DNA of 64,000 bases from Sphingobium quisquiliarum P25 (GTDB taxonomy: Bacteria; Pseudomonadota; Alphaproteobacteria; Sphingomonadales; Sphingomonadaceae): assembly GCF_000445065.1 (NCBI RefSeq), contig NZ_ATHO01000071.1, positions 1-64,000 of the forward strand, read 5' to 3'. How positions within the stretch are numbered: the first letter of the stretch is position 1; each line of letters opens with the position of its first letter. Under the pieces are notes generated by a model. The model saw only the letters and a list, made by a program, of their open reading frames with translations. It was not told the DNA's origin and ran no database searches. This document shows positions 43,568 to 51,805 of this stretch, in pieces. Made by a program: the position numbers and the translations under genes.

Positions 43568-43595
43568 TTTAATTATTATTGTGAAAATAATTAAA
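43568..43595. promoter_or_regulatory. ROK-type operator candidate
   Basis: TTTAATTATT (43568-43577) and AATAATTAAA (43586-43595) are perfect 10-bp arms with an 8-nt spacer, in the 126-bp gap between the divergent receptor operon and the ROK gene. The TTATT...AATAA core resembles the NagC/Mlc box of enterobacterial ROK regulators. Binding by the adjacent ROK protein is inferred. Confidence 0.65.
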
Positions 43596-43639
43596 CCCGC
43601 ATAACCGATCGACGCATTTCACCGGCGGCGAGCATCGGC

Positions 43640-44752
43640 ATGGGGTTTCCCTCCTTGGACAAGGACCAGCGGCGCATTCTCCAGATGCTGCGAAAAGCGG
43701 GGCCGCTGTCCCGGTCCGCGTTGTCGGCCGAGCTGGAAATCAGCGGTGCCGCGCTGACCCGCCTCTCACGCGATCTGCTCAGCCTTGGGCTGGTAGAGGA
43801 AGTGCCAGGGTTGGAAGCACAGGGCCGCGGCCGTCCCGCTATTCCTTTGCGCCTGGCGGGTCATGGCGGTTACGCGGTCGGGGCGACAGCGCATAAGGGC
43901 TTTCTCGATATCTCGCTGGTCGATTTCACCGGTGCCACCATCGCCACCCATCATGAAGCGGTCGCGCCGATCGACCCCCATCGTTTCGCGCAAAAGGTCC
44001 GGCGCATCACCCATGATCTTGTGGATCGCCACGGCCTGTTGGGCTGGCGCATGCTCGGTCTTGGCGTGGCAGTGCCCGGCCCCTCGCTGTCACCGGCGGG
44101 CGACCGGTGGAGTGTTGTCGACGTGCTACCCAACTGGCGCGACGCGCCGCTACGCGACATCCTCTCCGCTGAAATGGACTGGCCGCTCTGGATCGAGAAT
44201 GATGCCAATGCGGCTGCCATTGCCGAATTTTATTTGGGGGGTCTGCTCAAGGATTTCGGCACCATCGTCGTTCTTCTGCTGGGCTTCGGGATCGGCGCAG
44301 GCGTCATTGTCGACGGGCGGCTGGTACGCGGTCAATATGGCGTGGCCGGCGAAGTTGGTTGCCTTTTTCCCGGGCATCTGCCGCGCCCCAGCCCGCTGGA
44401 CTTATTGGCGACACTTCGCGGTGACGGCTGCGATCTGTCGTCGGTTGCCGATATCGACTTTGACGCCGCAGACCAGATGCCCACGATCGAAAGCTGGCTA
44501 GACCGGGCGGCCGCGCAACTGGAGGCTGTATGCAATACTGCCTTCGCATGGCTAGATCCGGGCGCAATCGTCCTCGCCGGCACCCTGCCGTCAGCCATTC
44601 TCCAGGGACTGGCCGATCGCCTTCATGGCGCCGATCTCGTGACGACGGTCCATCAACGCCGGCCGCCTATACGGATATCCAGCCTCCATGGCTCACCGAT
44701 TACCTTTGGTGCAGCCCTTCTGCCTATTCATGCCTTATCCGCAGACGTGTGA
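43640..44752 (+). CDS. ROK-family transcriptional regulator
   Basis: A 370-residue regulator. An N-terminal winged HTH (DKDQRRILQMLRKAGPLSRS, then SGAALTRLSRDLLSLGLVEE) is followed by a ROK sugar-kinase-like domain: GLGVAVPGP, IENDANAAAIAEFYLGG and GEVGCLFPG. The last segment has Cys where many ROK proteins have the zinc His (GEIGH), and the CxCGxxGC zinc loop is not visible, so kinase activity is unlikely and the ligand site may be altered. It is divergent from the receptor-YdcF-nuclease operon and probably senses a sugar or polyol-phosphate part of the imported compound. Confidence 0.88.
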   Translation: MGFPSLDKDQRRILQMLRKAGPLSRSALSAELEISGAALTRLSRDLLSLGLVEEVPGLEAQGRGRPAIPLRLAGHGGYAVGATAHKGFLDISLVDFTGATIATHHEAVAPIDPHRFAQKVRRITHDLVDRHGLLGWRMLGLGVAVPGPSLSPAGDRWSVVDVLPNWRDAPLRDILSAEMDWPLWIENDANAAAIAEFYLGGLLKDFGTIVVLLLGFGIGAGVIVDGRLVRGQYGVAGEVGCLFPGHLPRPSPLDLLATLRGDGCDLSSVADIDFDAADQMPTIESWLDRAAAQLEAVCNTAFAWLDPGAIVLAGTLPSAILQGLADRLHGADLVTTVHQRRPPIRISSLHGSPITFGAALLPIHALSADV

Positions 44753-44810
44753 ACGATCGACGTGCGGCACAAGCCGCAGAGCGGCGATTGGTTTGGGCAA
44801 GATCATGCCG

Positions 44811-44897
44811 CCATCCACCACCCAGTGCCAGAAACACAGCGATTTGATGATCGATCAGCGTCGTCTGCGCTTCGGCCAGATCGACCTGCATGTGGCG
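44811..44897 (-). pseudogene. Fragment of NodT/OprM-type efflux outer-membrane protein
   Basis: Minus-strand codons read RHMQVDLAEAQTTLIDHQIA, followed by VFLALGGGW, the last helix and signature end of RND-type outer-membrane factors. Only this piece remains; the frame runs on to 44724 with an unrelated tail. The rest of the efflux gene is missing, cut by the IS481-type remnant. Confidence 0.55.
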
Positions 44898-44994
44898 AGG
44901 CTGTTTTGCGCTGTTAGGACGGCCAGAAAATCGCTGCGTCCGCAGCGGAACAATGTGCCGGCATGGCGACGGACCGCTTAGCCCTGCGCACCGC

Positions 44995-45386
44995 ATGGTC
45001 GAGAGCCGCCAGTTCACCAGCATGGCGCACCACAGATGCGCCTTCCACAATATTTTCGGCCGGGTCTGCGACGAGCATGAGGTCAAACACCGGCTGACCA
45101 AGATCAAACACTACTGGACCAATGGCCAGAGCCCGTCCCCGCGGAGGCCGGGGTCGAGCGAACGAACCGGACGATCAAGGAGGCAACGGTCAAGCGCTAT
45201 CATTACGGCAGCCACGCCTAACTGACCGCGCACCTCAACGACTTCATCGACGCATACAGTTATCGTCGTCGCCTTAAGACCCTGCGCGGCGTCACACCCT
45301 ACGAGTATATCTGCAAATGCTGAACACCCGAACCAGAACGCTTCAGCTTAAACCCGCACCATCAAATCCCGGAACGAAACACCTAG
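44995..45386 (+). pseudogene. IS481-type transposase C-terminal remnant
   Basis: The frame reads GRVCDEHEVKHRLTKIKHYW then TNGQ, and after a shift VERTNRTIKEATVKRYHY, DAYSYRRRLKTLRGVTPYEY and EPERFSLNPHHQIP, the C-terminal catalytic part of IS481-family transposases. A 23-base insert (45130-45152, agcccgtccccgcggaggcc plus ggg) splits TNGQ from VERxNR; removing it restores the frame. Two stops (TAA near 45219, TGA near 45321) also break it. No intact ends were found. The remaining gap to 45645 is a promoter region. Confidence 0.78.
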
Positions 45387-45596
45387 CCCTGCGCCACTGG
45401 TAGCATCTGCCATCCGTGAGCAAAGCTGGTTCTCATCGCGATGGTAGCGTATCCCCTCCCCGGAAAGCAGTCGTACGGTTCACCGCCTTTCCATCGTTTC
45501 GCACATAATGCGCGATGCCTCATTTCATCATCGCCCCAGCGGGTGCCGGGTCTACAAAGCACCGTGTCATTTAATCTTCCCAGCGTTGTCATCAAA

Positions 45597-45616
45597 ATGA
45601 TAATTATCGCTATCAT
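45597..45616. promoter_or_regulatory. Inverted repeat before receptor
   Basis: ATGATA (45597-45602) and TATCAT (45611-45616) flank an 8-nt spacer, and the perfect palindrome GATAATTATC (45599-45608) overlaps the left arm. The site is about 30 bp before the receptor start at 45646. Candidate operator. Confidence 0.45.
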
Positions 45617-45645
45617 AGTGCTCCGGACTTAATCCGGGGGTTCAA

Positions 45646-48126
45646 ATGAGTCTTTTCACCGTTTCCCGTTTTGCGCTGTCATGCGCGCTGGTGGTGTCCA
45701 CGGCTTACGCCGCACCTGTCTTTGCTCAATCCGCTCAGGGCGACGACGCTTCCGATCCAGCCTCTAGCGAGATCATCGTCACCGGCCGCGCTGGTACTAA
45801 TGATCAGAAGAAAGTCGATACCAGCTACGCCATCTCGACCATCTCCGCAGCGGAGTTGGAGATTCGCTCACCGCTCGGCATAGTCGAGGCGCTCAAGCAG
45901 GTGCCCGGCTTCTTCATCACCAACACATCGGGCGAAGCGAGCAGCGGCTTGAGTGTGCGCGGCATCCCGAGCGACGGTTTCCAGACGGTGGCGATCCTGG
46001 AGGACGGCATCCCGATGCAGGCCGATCCGGGTCTGGGATGGCTGAACGGGGATCAGTCGCTGCGCGTCGATCAGACGATCGAGCGAGTGGAAGTGGTGCG
46101 CGGGGGTCCGTCGTCGATCTTCTATTCGAACGCCCCAGGCGCGGCGATCAACTTCATTTCGCGAGAAGGCGGCGAAACGCTGACGGGCCTCGCCCGCTAT
46201 GAGGTCGCCGATTATGATTCGCATCGCATCGACGGCTGGCTCGGTGGGCCGCTCGCGGGCGATTGGCGCTTCTTCGTCGGCGGATATTACCGCACCAACC
46301 GGGGCCAGCGTGATCCGGGCTTTCGCGAGGGCAAAGGCGGTCAGGTGCGCGCCAGCCTATCACGCAAGTTCGATCGCGGCTCGATCAGCTTCGGCGTGAA
46401 ACGGATCGACGAGCGGATCGGAAACTGGCGCGGCGGCATCTACACGACCGACGCCGATGGCAACGCGGTCGGCGTGCGCGGCTTCGATGCCAGGCGCGAC
46501 ACGATCCAGGGCCCGGAAAGCCGCTATTTCGACTTCCGCACGCCCGATGGCGTCTACAAGTTCGACAGCGGCGTGGGCACCACGGTCAAGCTGACCCAGT
46601 TCAGCTTCTCGGGCGACTATGAGCTGGCCGACACGGTGCGGATCGAGCAGAAACTGCGCTATCGTGAGAGCTGGACCCGCCGCAACAGCATCACGCCCTA
46701 CAGCGTCGCGGCGGCGCCCGCCTTCCTCAGCGGCACCTTTGGCCGCGCGATCACGCCGGGCAGCGGCCAGACGCTGGGGCTGCGCTATCGCGACAGCGGC
46801 GAGATGATGGATTTGGTCAACGCCAATGGCAATGGCCTGGCGCTCGTCAACCTCGCCCGCTCGCACACCATGCCGCTGGATGAGTTCATCAGCGACACCC
46901 GCCTGGTCGCCAGCTTCGACGCGGCGGGCACGCACAATTTCGCGATCGGCGCCTATTACGCCAATGTGAAGGAGGAGTTCAACGTCAACAGCGCTGCAGT
47001 GCTTACCGATGTGCGCGACAACGCCCGGGTGCTGGACGCCTGGCTTCTTGCCGCCAACGGCACTCCGATCTTCAAGCTCACCGAAAATGGGGTCGCTGCC
47101 TATGGCGCCGAATGGGCCAATGCGCAGGGCAAATCCGACAGCTTCGCCATCTATGCCAGCGACGAGTGGCAAATCACCGACAAGATGCGGCTGGACGGCG
47201 GCCTGCGCTGGGAGAAGATCGACATCAGGGGCAAGGTCGAGGGCCGGCGCACGGTAAACCTAAACCAGAGCAGCACCGTCGCGGATGACGCCGTTGCGAC
47301 CGGCAACGGCGTGTTCACGCCTTATGACCGCAGCTTTGATTCCACGTCGTGGACGATCGGCGCAAACTATCAGTTCCAGCCGCATTTTGGCGCGTTCCTG
47401 CGCTATACCGACACCTTCCGCCTGCCCAATATCTCCAGCTTCATCACCAATGCCGGCGCCGATCCGGTAGTGCAAACGATGAACTTCATCGAAGCAGGCC
47501 TGAAATATTCGCGTCCGGCCTTCGACTTCTATGTCACTGGCTATCGCACCCGCTATAATAGCTATGAGATTCAGGATTTCCGCCGCGATACCGCCGGAAC
47601 GCTCATCCCGGTGCGGGTGCTGGGCGATACCCGGACCTGGGGGCTCGAGGTGGAGAGCAACTGGCGCCCAACGCCGCTGTTCGACCTGCGTGCTGCCTGG
47701 ACTTGGCAAAATGCCCGCTTCACCAGCTTCATCTTCACCAACGATGCCGGTAAGCTCACCGACTATTCCGATCATCGGATGAACGGATTGCCGCACCACA
47801 ACTTCCGGATAACGCCGGGGATCAACCTGTTCGACCGCGCGCTGCGGATACAGAGCGACATCAATTATGTAAGCCAGCGCTACACCGACATCGCCAACCA
47901 AATCAGCCTCAAGCCCTTCTGGGTGATCGATCTGGCCGCGCGTTATTCGGTGACGCCGCGACTGGAGCTTAACCTGATGATCAACAATCTGACTAACGCG
48001 TTTGGCCTCGTCAGCGGCAATCCACGCGCCGGCACAATCGATAATAGCGAAGCCGGCCAGGCGGTCTTCATCGGCAGTTCGCAGTTCCGGCGCAGCGTGC
48101 GCGGCGCGGTCACCTTCCACTTCTAA
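45646..48126 (+). CDS. TonB-dependent receptor (PHP-phosphoesterase locus)
   Basis: An 826-residue receptor, the same length as its paralogue at 41033-43513. Signal peptide ends ...APVFAQ, box region SEIIVTGRAGTNDQKKVDTS, plug with EVVRGGPSSIFYSNAPGAAI, and barrel end SVRGAVTFHF with terminal Phe. GGGGG lies ahead of the start. The TetR and PHP-domain genes follow on the same strand. It sits just past an IS remnant, which may mark the border of a transferred or duplicated receptor locus. Confidence 0.92.
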   Translation: MSLFTVSRFALSCALVVSTAYAAPVFAQSAQGDDASDPASSEIIVTGRAGTNDQKKVDTSYAISTISAAELEIRSPLGIVEALKQVPGFFITNTSGEASSGLSVRGIPSDGFQTVAILEDGIPMQADPGLGWLNGDQSLRVDQTIERVEVVRGGPSSIFYSNAPGAAINFISREGGETLTGLARYEVADYDSHRIDGWLGGPLAGDWRFFVGGYYRTNRGQRDPGFREGKGGQVRASLSRKFDRGSISFGVKRIDERIGNWRGGIYTTDADGNAVGVRGFDARRDTIQGPESRYFDFRTPDGVYKFDSGVGTTVKLTQFSFSGDYELADTVRIEQKLRYRESWTRRNSITPYSVAAAPAFLSGTFGRAITPGSGQTLGLRYRDSGEMMDLVNANGNGLALVNLARSHTMPLDEFISDTRLVASFDAAGTHNFAIGAYYANVKEEFNVNSAAVLTDVRDNARVLDAWLLAANGTPIFKLTENGVAAYGAEWANAQGKSDSFAIYASDEWQITDKMRLDGGLRWEKIDIRGKVEGRRTVNLNQSSTVADDAVATGNGVFTPYDRSFDSTSWTIGANYQFQPHFGAFLRYTDTFRLPNISSFITNAGADPVVQTMNFIEAGLKYSRPAFDFYVTGYRTRYNSYEIQDFRRDTAGTLIPVRVLGDTRTWGLEVESNWRPTPLFDLRAAWTWQNARFTSFIFTNDAGKLTDYSDHRMNGLPHHNFRITPGINLFDRALRIQSDINYVSQRYTDIANQISLKPFWVIDLAARYSVTPRLELNLMINNLTNAFGLVSGNPRAGTIDNSEAGQAVFIGSSQFRRSVRGAVTFHF

Positions 48127-48133
48127 CACTTCC

Positions 48134-48168
48134 CCCAGGGCCGCGCGCCGCGACGCGTTGGCCCTGGG
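48134..48168 (+). terminator. Stem-loop after receptor
   Basis: CCCAGGGCC (48134-48142) pairs perfectly with GGCCCTGGG (48160-48168) around a 17-nt GC-rich loop, 7 bp after the receptor stop. No T-tract, so possibly an attenuating or mRNA-protecting hairpin. Confidence 0.45.
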
Positions 48169-48171
48169 CCG

Positions 48172-48185
48172 CCGCCAATTGGCGG
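48172..48185. promoter_or_regulatory. 14-bp perfect palindrome before TetR gene
   Basis: CCGCCAATTGGCGG is a perfect palindrome 20 bp before the TetR start at 48206. Position and symmetry fit an autoregulatory TetR operator. Confidence 0.55.
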
Positions 48186-48205
48186 ATTGCCGGGATTAAG
48201 GACCG

Positions 48206-48913
48206 ATGTTAGCCAGTTCTCTCTCGGATTGGGCGGCGCCCTGGACAACAGGAGAGAAACAGCGCGTGACGGCATATCGCCAGCCTCAGCAGGAACGATC
48301 ACGACGAACATTCGATGCGCTGCTCGACGCCACCGGCTATCTGCTGAGCGAGGTGGGAATCGAACGCATCTCGACCAACCTGATCTGCGAGCGGGCGCAG
48401 GTGACGCCACCCGCCCTCTATCGCTATTTCGATGATAAATATGCGATCATCCACGCCCTCGCCGAACGGCTGCTGCTGCGCCAGAACGACGCGCTGGTAG
48501 CCTGGGTGTCGGCCTATGCCGACAAGGGGCTGGAGGTGATCTCCAGCAAGCTGCATGAATTGCTTACGACCATGTCAATTATCACCGGCAGTCAACCAGG
48601 CGCGATCTGGATCATGCGCGCGCTACGGTCAGTGCCGGCGCTTACGCCCGTGCGGCTCCAGTCGCACAATTATGTCACCGATCTGCTCACCGACGTCTAC
48701 CACCATTATCTGCCGCATGCCGATCGCGAGACGATGCGCCGCCGTACCCGGCTAGCGGTGGAGATGGCCTATTCGATGGACGAGATGCTCAAGGAAGAGG
48801 ATTTCGACGAGGCAAGGTTGCTGGAGGATGCCGCCTTCATTTTCCGATCGATGATGTACTTCCCGGAATATGGCCTTGCTCCACCATCCAAGGAGATGCT
48901 GTCACAAAAGTGA
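48206..48913 (+). CDS. TetR/AcrR family regulator
   Basis: A 235-residue TetR protein. The HTH is at about residues 33-80 (TFDALLDATGYLLSEVGIER, then TPPALYRYFDDKYAIIHAL), with a helical ligand domain behind. The start could also be the GTG at 48266, which has AGGAGAG upstream and would remove a poorly conserved N-terminus (MLASSLSDWAAPW). A perfect palindrome precedes it. It lies between the receptor and the PHP-domain gene and probably controls both. The ligand is likely a breakdown product of the imported compound. Confidence 0.85.
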   Translation: MLASSLSDWAAPWTTGEKQRVTAYRQPQQERSRRTFDALLDATGYLLSEVGIERISTNLICERAQVTPPALYRYFDDKYAIIHALAERLLLRQNDALVAWVSAYADKGLEVISSKLHELLTTMSIITGSQPGAIWIMRALRSVPALTPVRLQSHNYVTDLLTDVYHHYLPHADRETMRRRTRLAVEMAYSMDEMLKEEDFDEARLLEDAAFIFRSMMYFPEYGLAPPSKEMLSQK

Positions 48914-48960
48914 TAGCGGTCGCTAGTATTTGCCCGGCAACATGGTTCGGAGGGCTCAAG

Positions 48961-50151
48961 ATGCCGGGTTTGTTGCGGGATGTAGTTCGGATGTGCTGGC
49001 TCGCCGGGACGGCGATGATCGCGGCGGTGCCCGCTGCGGCGCAGGACCCCAAGGCACCGGTGATTCCTCCTGTCGCCAGTCTCACAGACGGCATGTGGAT
49101 GAAGGGCGATCTGCATCTCCATTCCCGCCACAGCACCGATTCCTCGAACAATCCGGTGTCGGCGATCATCGGCTTTGCCGAACGCAACGGCTTTGATTTC
49201 CTAGCGATCACGGATCACGACAATCATGTACAGGGGGATGTCGCCAGTCACACTTGGCGCGACCCGGAGTTCCGGTCGGATCGCGTGGTGCTGCTCTACG
49301 GCGCGGAATGGACCACCGACCGCGGACACGGCAACATCTTTTCGGCCAGGCCTTATGACCACCAGAAGCTGTACGACCTGCGTGACGCTCGTGATGCGAA
49401 GATCCTGGCGGCCAAGCAGACGCTCGGCGTCCATCTCTCCGCCAATCATCCGGCTGCGGGCAAGGATCATTTCGGCTTCTCCTATGACATGGTCGATTCG
49501 ATCGAAATCTGGAATTCGGCGGTCTGGCCCCGGAACGCCGCCACACTGCTGATCTGGGACGACATGCTGCGATCGGGCCGGAAGATCGCCGGGCGCGGCG
49601 GCAGCGATTCTCACCACGGCGTTCCGCCCAGCCCGGACAAGGCGACCAGGAACAGCGCGGAGGCGACCGCCAATTATGTCGGTACGCCAACTACCTGGGT
49701 GTTCGCCAAAGCCCGGACACCCGCAGCGGTGGTCGAAGCGCTTACCAATGGCCGCGCCTGCGTCAGCGCCAATCCGCGCGGGCCTCGCGTCGAATTCTAT
49801 GGCGATCGCGACGGCGATGGGCAGATGGACATGATGATGGGCGACAATGTCCGCGCCAGCGGCAAGCCTGTGCACTTCGTGGTGAAGCTGACCGGCGGCG
49901 TGGTGGCGAACGCCAGCTATCGCGTGCTAGTGATCCGCGACGGTCAGCCGTTCGGCGAATTCGAAGCCAAGGGCGAGGCGCCAGTGGCGAGCTTCGAGGA
50001 CTCGCCGGCGGCGGATACGCGCAGCTATTACCGCGTCCAGGTCGAAGGGCCGCAGACCCCCTACCCTGAAGTGCCCAATTCGATGCCGCTGAGCGGAAAG
50101 ATGGTGGGTCTTTCCAATCCGATTTTCTTCAACTTCGATCCCGAATTCTAA
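48961..50151 (+). CDS. Exported CehA/McbA-type PHP-domain metallohydrolase
   Basis: A 396-residue protein with signal peptide (cleaved after ...VPAAAQ) and a PHP fold. Metal-site segments are GDLHLHSRHS (His52, His54), ITDHDNH (Asp85, His86, Asp87), HLSANHPAAG and RGGSDSHHG. The C-terminal 120 residues form a beta domain. CehA/McbA relatives include carbaryl hydrolase and glycerophosphoinositol phosphodiesterase, so it may cut a phosphodiester or carbamate. GGAGGG stands before the start. Convergent with the DUF4139 pair. Confidence 0.82.
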   Translation: MPGLLRDVVRMCWLAGTAMIAAVPAAAQDPKAPVIPPVASLTDGMWMKGDLHLHSRHSTDSSNNPVSAIIGFAERNGFDFLAITDHDNHVQGDVASHTWRDPEFRSDRVVLLYGAEWTTDRGHGNIFSARPYDHQKLYDLRDARDAKILAAKQTLGVHLSANHPAAGKDHFGFSYDMVDSIEIWNSAVWPRNAATLLIWDDMLRSGRKIAGRGGSDSHHGVPPSPDKATRNSAEATANYVGTPTTWVFAKARTPAAVVEALTNGRACVSANPRGPRVEFYGDRDGDGQMDMMMGDNVRASGKPVHFVVKLTGGVVANASYRVLVIRDGQPFGEFEAKGEAPVASFEDSPAADTRSYYRVQVEGPQTPYPEVPNSMPLSGKMVGLSNPIFFNFDPEF

Positions 50152-50192
50152 GAGCGGCAATTGGCTGACCAAGGCTGGTCGGTCTGCTCTTA
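50149..50192. terminator. Nested hairpin between convergent genes
   Basis: TAAGAGC (50149-50155, including the PHP stop codon) pairs with GCTCTTA (50186-50192), and GACCA/TGGTC (50167-50171, 50176-50180) forms an inner stem. A short T-run follows at 50197. Probable two-way terminator. Confidence 0.5.
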
Positions 50193-50199
50193 CGGATTT

Positions 50200-51798
50200 T
50201 CATCTTGAGCGTTGATAGCCGGTCGCCGGTTCCTGCGCCGTGGATTGGAAGCGGAGGCGGACTTCGCCATTCGCGGGGACGGTCATGACCCATACCCGCT
50301 TGCCCGGCTTGGCGGTGAGCCGCCCGCTGAAGCCGCTGAAGATCCGTCCGTCATTCAGCGGAAAGTCCATTTCGAAACGAACGGCGAAAGGGTTGGCGTT
50401 GCGCACGATCACGGTGTGGCGCAAATGGTCCTTGCCGTCCTCCGCTTTTTCTTCCTCCACGGTAAGATTGCTCGCGCGGGCGAAGGGCCATTCGACCTCC
50501 TCATCCACGGCCTTGTCGCCGGTCATGCTTTCACCAACATACATCCGCCCCCACGGGCTGTCTTGATAGAGGATGGCGCGTCCCGCCGGGAGCGGATCGC
50601 CCATGCCTTCCTCCTTCCCGTTGTGGAAGCGGAACAGCATTTGGGGATCGCCCGGCCCGTCCCAGCTCATTTGCGACCGGTAGATGAGGCTGCCCTTCAC
50701 CTCGTCCTTGACGAGGAAGGCCACCTGCTTCTGCGATCGCGCGGCGACCGTGACGGGAACGGGTATGCCGTACAACTTCAGATCCCCCAGATTTTCCGCC
50801 TTGGCGACCACGGATAAGGCGAGCGGCGCGGACTGCACAGCTTCCTGACGCCGCTGGCTGGTGACGACGATTTCGCCAGCATCCATCATGATGGCCATCG
50901 GCGGCGGAGGAGGAGGAGGCGCGGGAGGACCGTTGCCCACATCGCTCGTCTTACCGGCGGGCCAGCAATCGCTGAACCTGTTGAGATACTGCGCCTCTTG
51001 CCTGGCATTTTCCCCCGTATCATCGCGGCTATCCTTTGACCGGTTAACCCGTCCAGCCACCGCTGAGGCCGTTGCATCAGCAAAGCTGGTTTCGTCTGCG
51101 CTGGCAAGCGTCAACCAGCCGAGCAGATCAAGCGATTGCCCGTCTGAAGCCAGCGTGGCGACATAGGTGGCGTCCCAATCGAAACCGGTCGCGATATAGG
51201 CGAGCGTAATCGTCACGCTGCCGCCGGGCTGGTCCCTGGTCGTCATCGACAGCACCGGCTTGGCGGAAAGGGTTGGCGGCGCTTCTGGATAGAGGAGGGT
51301 CTGGCGCAAGCCGGAGCAATAAAGCGCCTCCACACCGCGCGGTGTCGTCACCACCAGCCGGTCGGCGGCGGAGCGGATAGTCGCGCTTTCCTCCAGCGTC
51401 CTGCCGGACGCCGGATCGGTACGGCGCAAAATCACCCGCTGACCGGTGAAGGCATCCACCAGCCCCTTTTGCGACAACAGCGCCGCGTCTCGATTGCGCT
51501 CCCTCGGGGGTGTGCCAAACAGGATGGCCGATTGCGGCACGATGCCGCTCGCCACCCCTTCGAACCGGATCACTGCTACGCCGGGCGGCAGCGTCACCGT
51601 GCGCGTCTCCGCCACCAGCGCGAAGGAGCCAGGATTGTCGCGATCAATGTCCCCCTCGCCCCTCTTAGGGTCGCGATAGAGGGTGACCGCCACCTTGTCC
51701 GGCGCGGCGGAGATGACCACGGGCGATTGCGCCCGCGCGGCCACGGGCACCCAGAGCAACAGGATCAACAGTGCCCAAACCAGCCCAAGGCGGCGCAT
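50200..51798 (-). CDS. DUF4139 protein with embedded TonB-box-like segment
   Basis: A 532-residue exported protein (signal peptide ending ...VAARAQ). The DUF4139 core is seen in TLAYIATGFDWDATYVATL, LGDLKLYGIPVPVTVAARSQ, KQVAFL and the C-terminal strands. Just before LGDLKLY there is a proline run (about 292-300) and then GEIVVTSQRRQEAVQSAPLA from Gly308, which looks like the start of a sphingomonad TonB receptor. The paralogue upstream (51806-53314) lacks this insert and has only a short linker. DUF4139 proteins are of unknown function. The gene starts 7 bp after its paralogue and shares its transcript. Confidence 0.8.
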   Translation of the reverse strand: MRRLGLVWALLILLLWVPVAARAQSPVVISAAPDKVAVTLYRDPKRGEGDIDRDNPGSFALVAETRTVTLPPGVAVIRFEGVASGIVPQSAILFGTPPRERNRDAALLSQKGLVDAFTGQRVILRRTDPASGRTLEESATIRSAADRLVVTTPRGVEALYCSGLRQTLLYPEAPPTLSAKPVLSMTTRDQPGGSVTITLAYIATGFDWDATYVATLASDGQSLDLLGWLTLASADETSFADATASAVAGRVNRSKDSRDDTGENARQEAQYLNRFSDCWPAGKTSDVGNGPPAPPPPPPPMAIMMDAGEIVVTSQRRQEAVQSAPLALSVVAKAENLGDLKLYGIPVPVTVAARSQKQVAFLVKDEVKGSLIYRSQMSWDGPGDPQMLFRFHNGKEEGMGDPLPAGRAILYQDSPWGRMYVGESMTGDKAVDEEVEWPFARASNLTVEEEKAEDGKDHLRHTVIVRNANPFAVRFEMDFPLNDGRIFSGFSGRLTAKPGKRVWVMTVPANGEVRLRFQSTAQEPATGYQRSR

Positions 51799-51805
51799 GA
51801 GGCGC

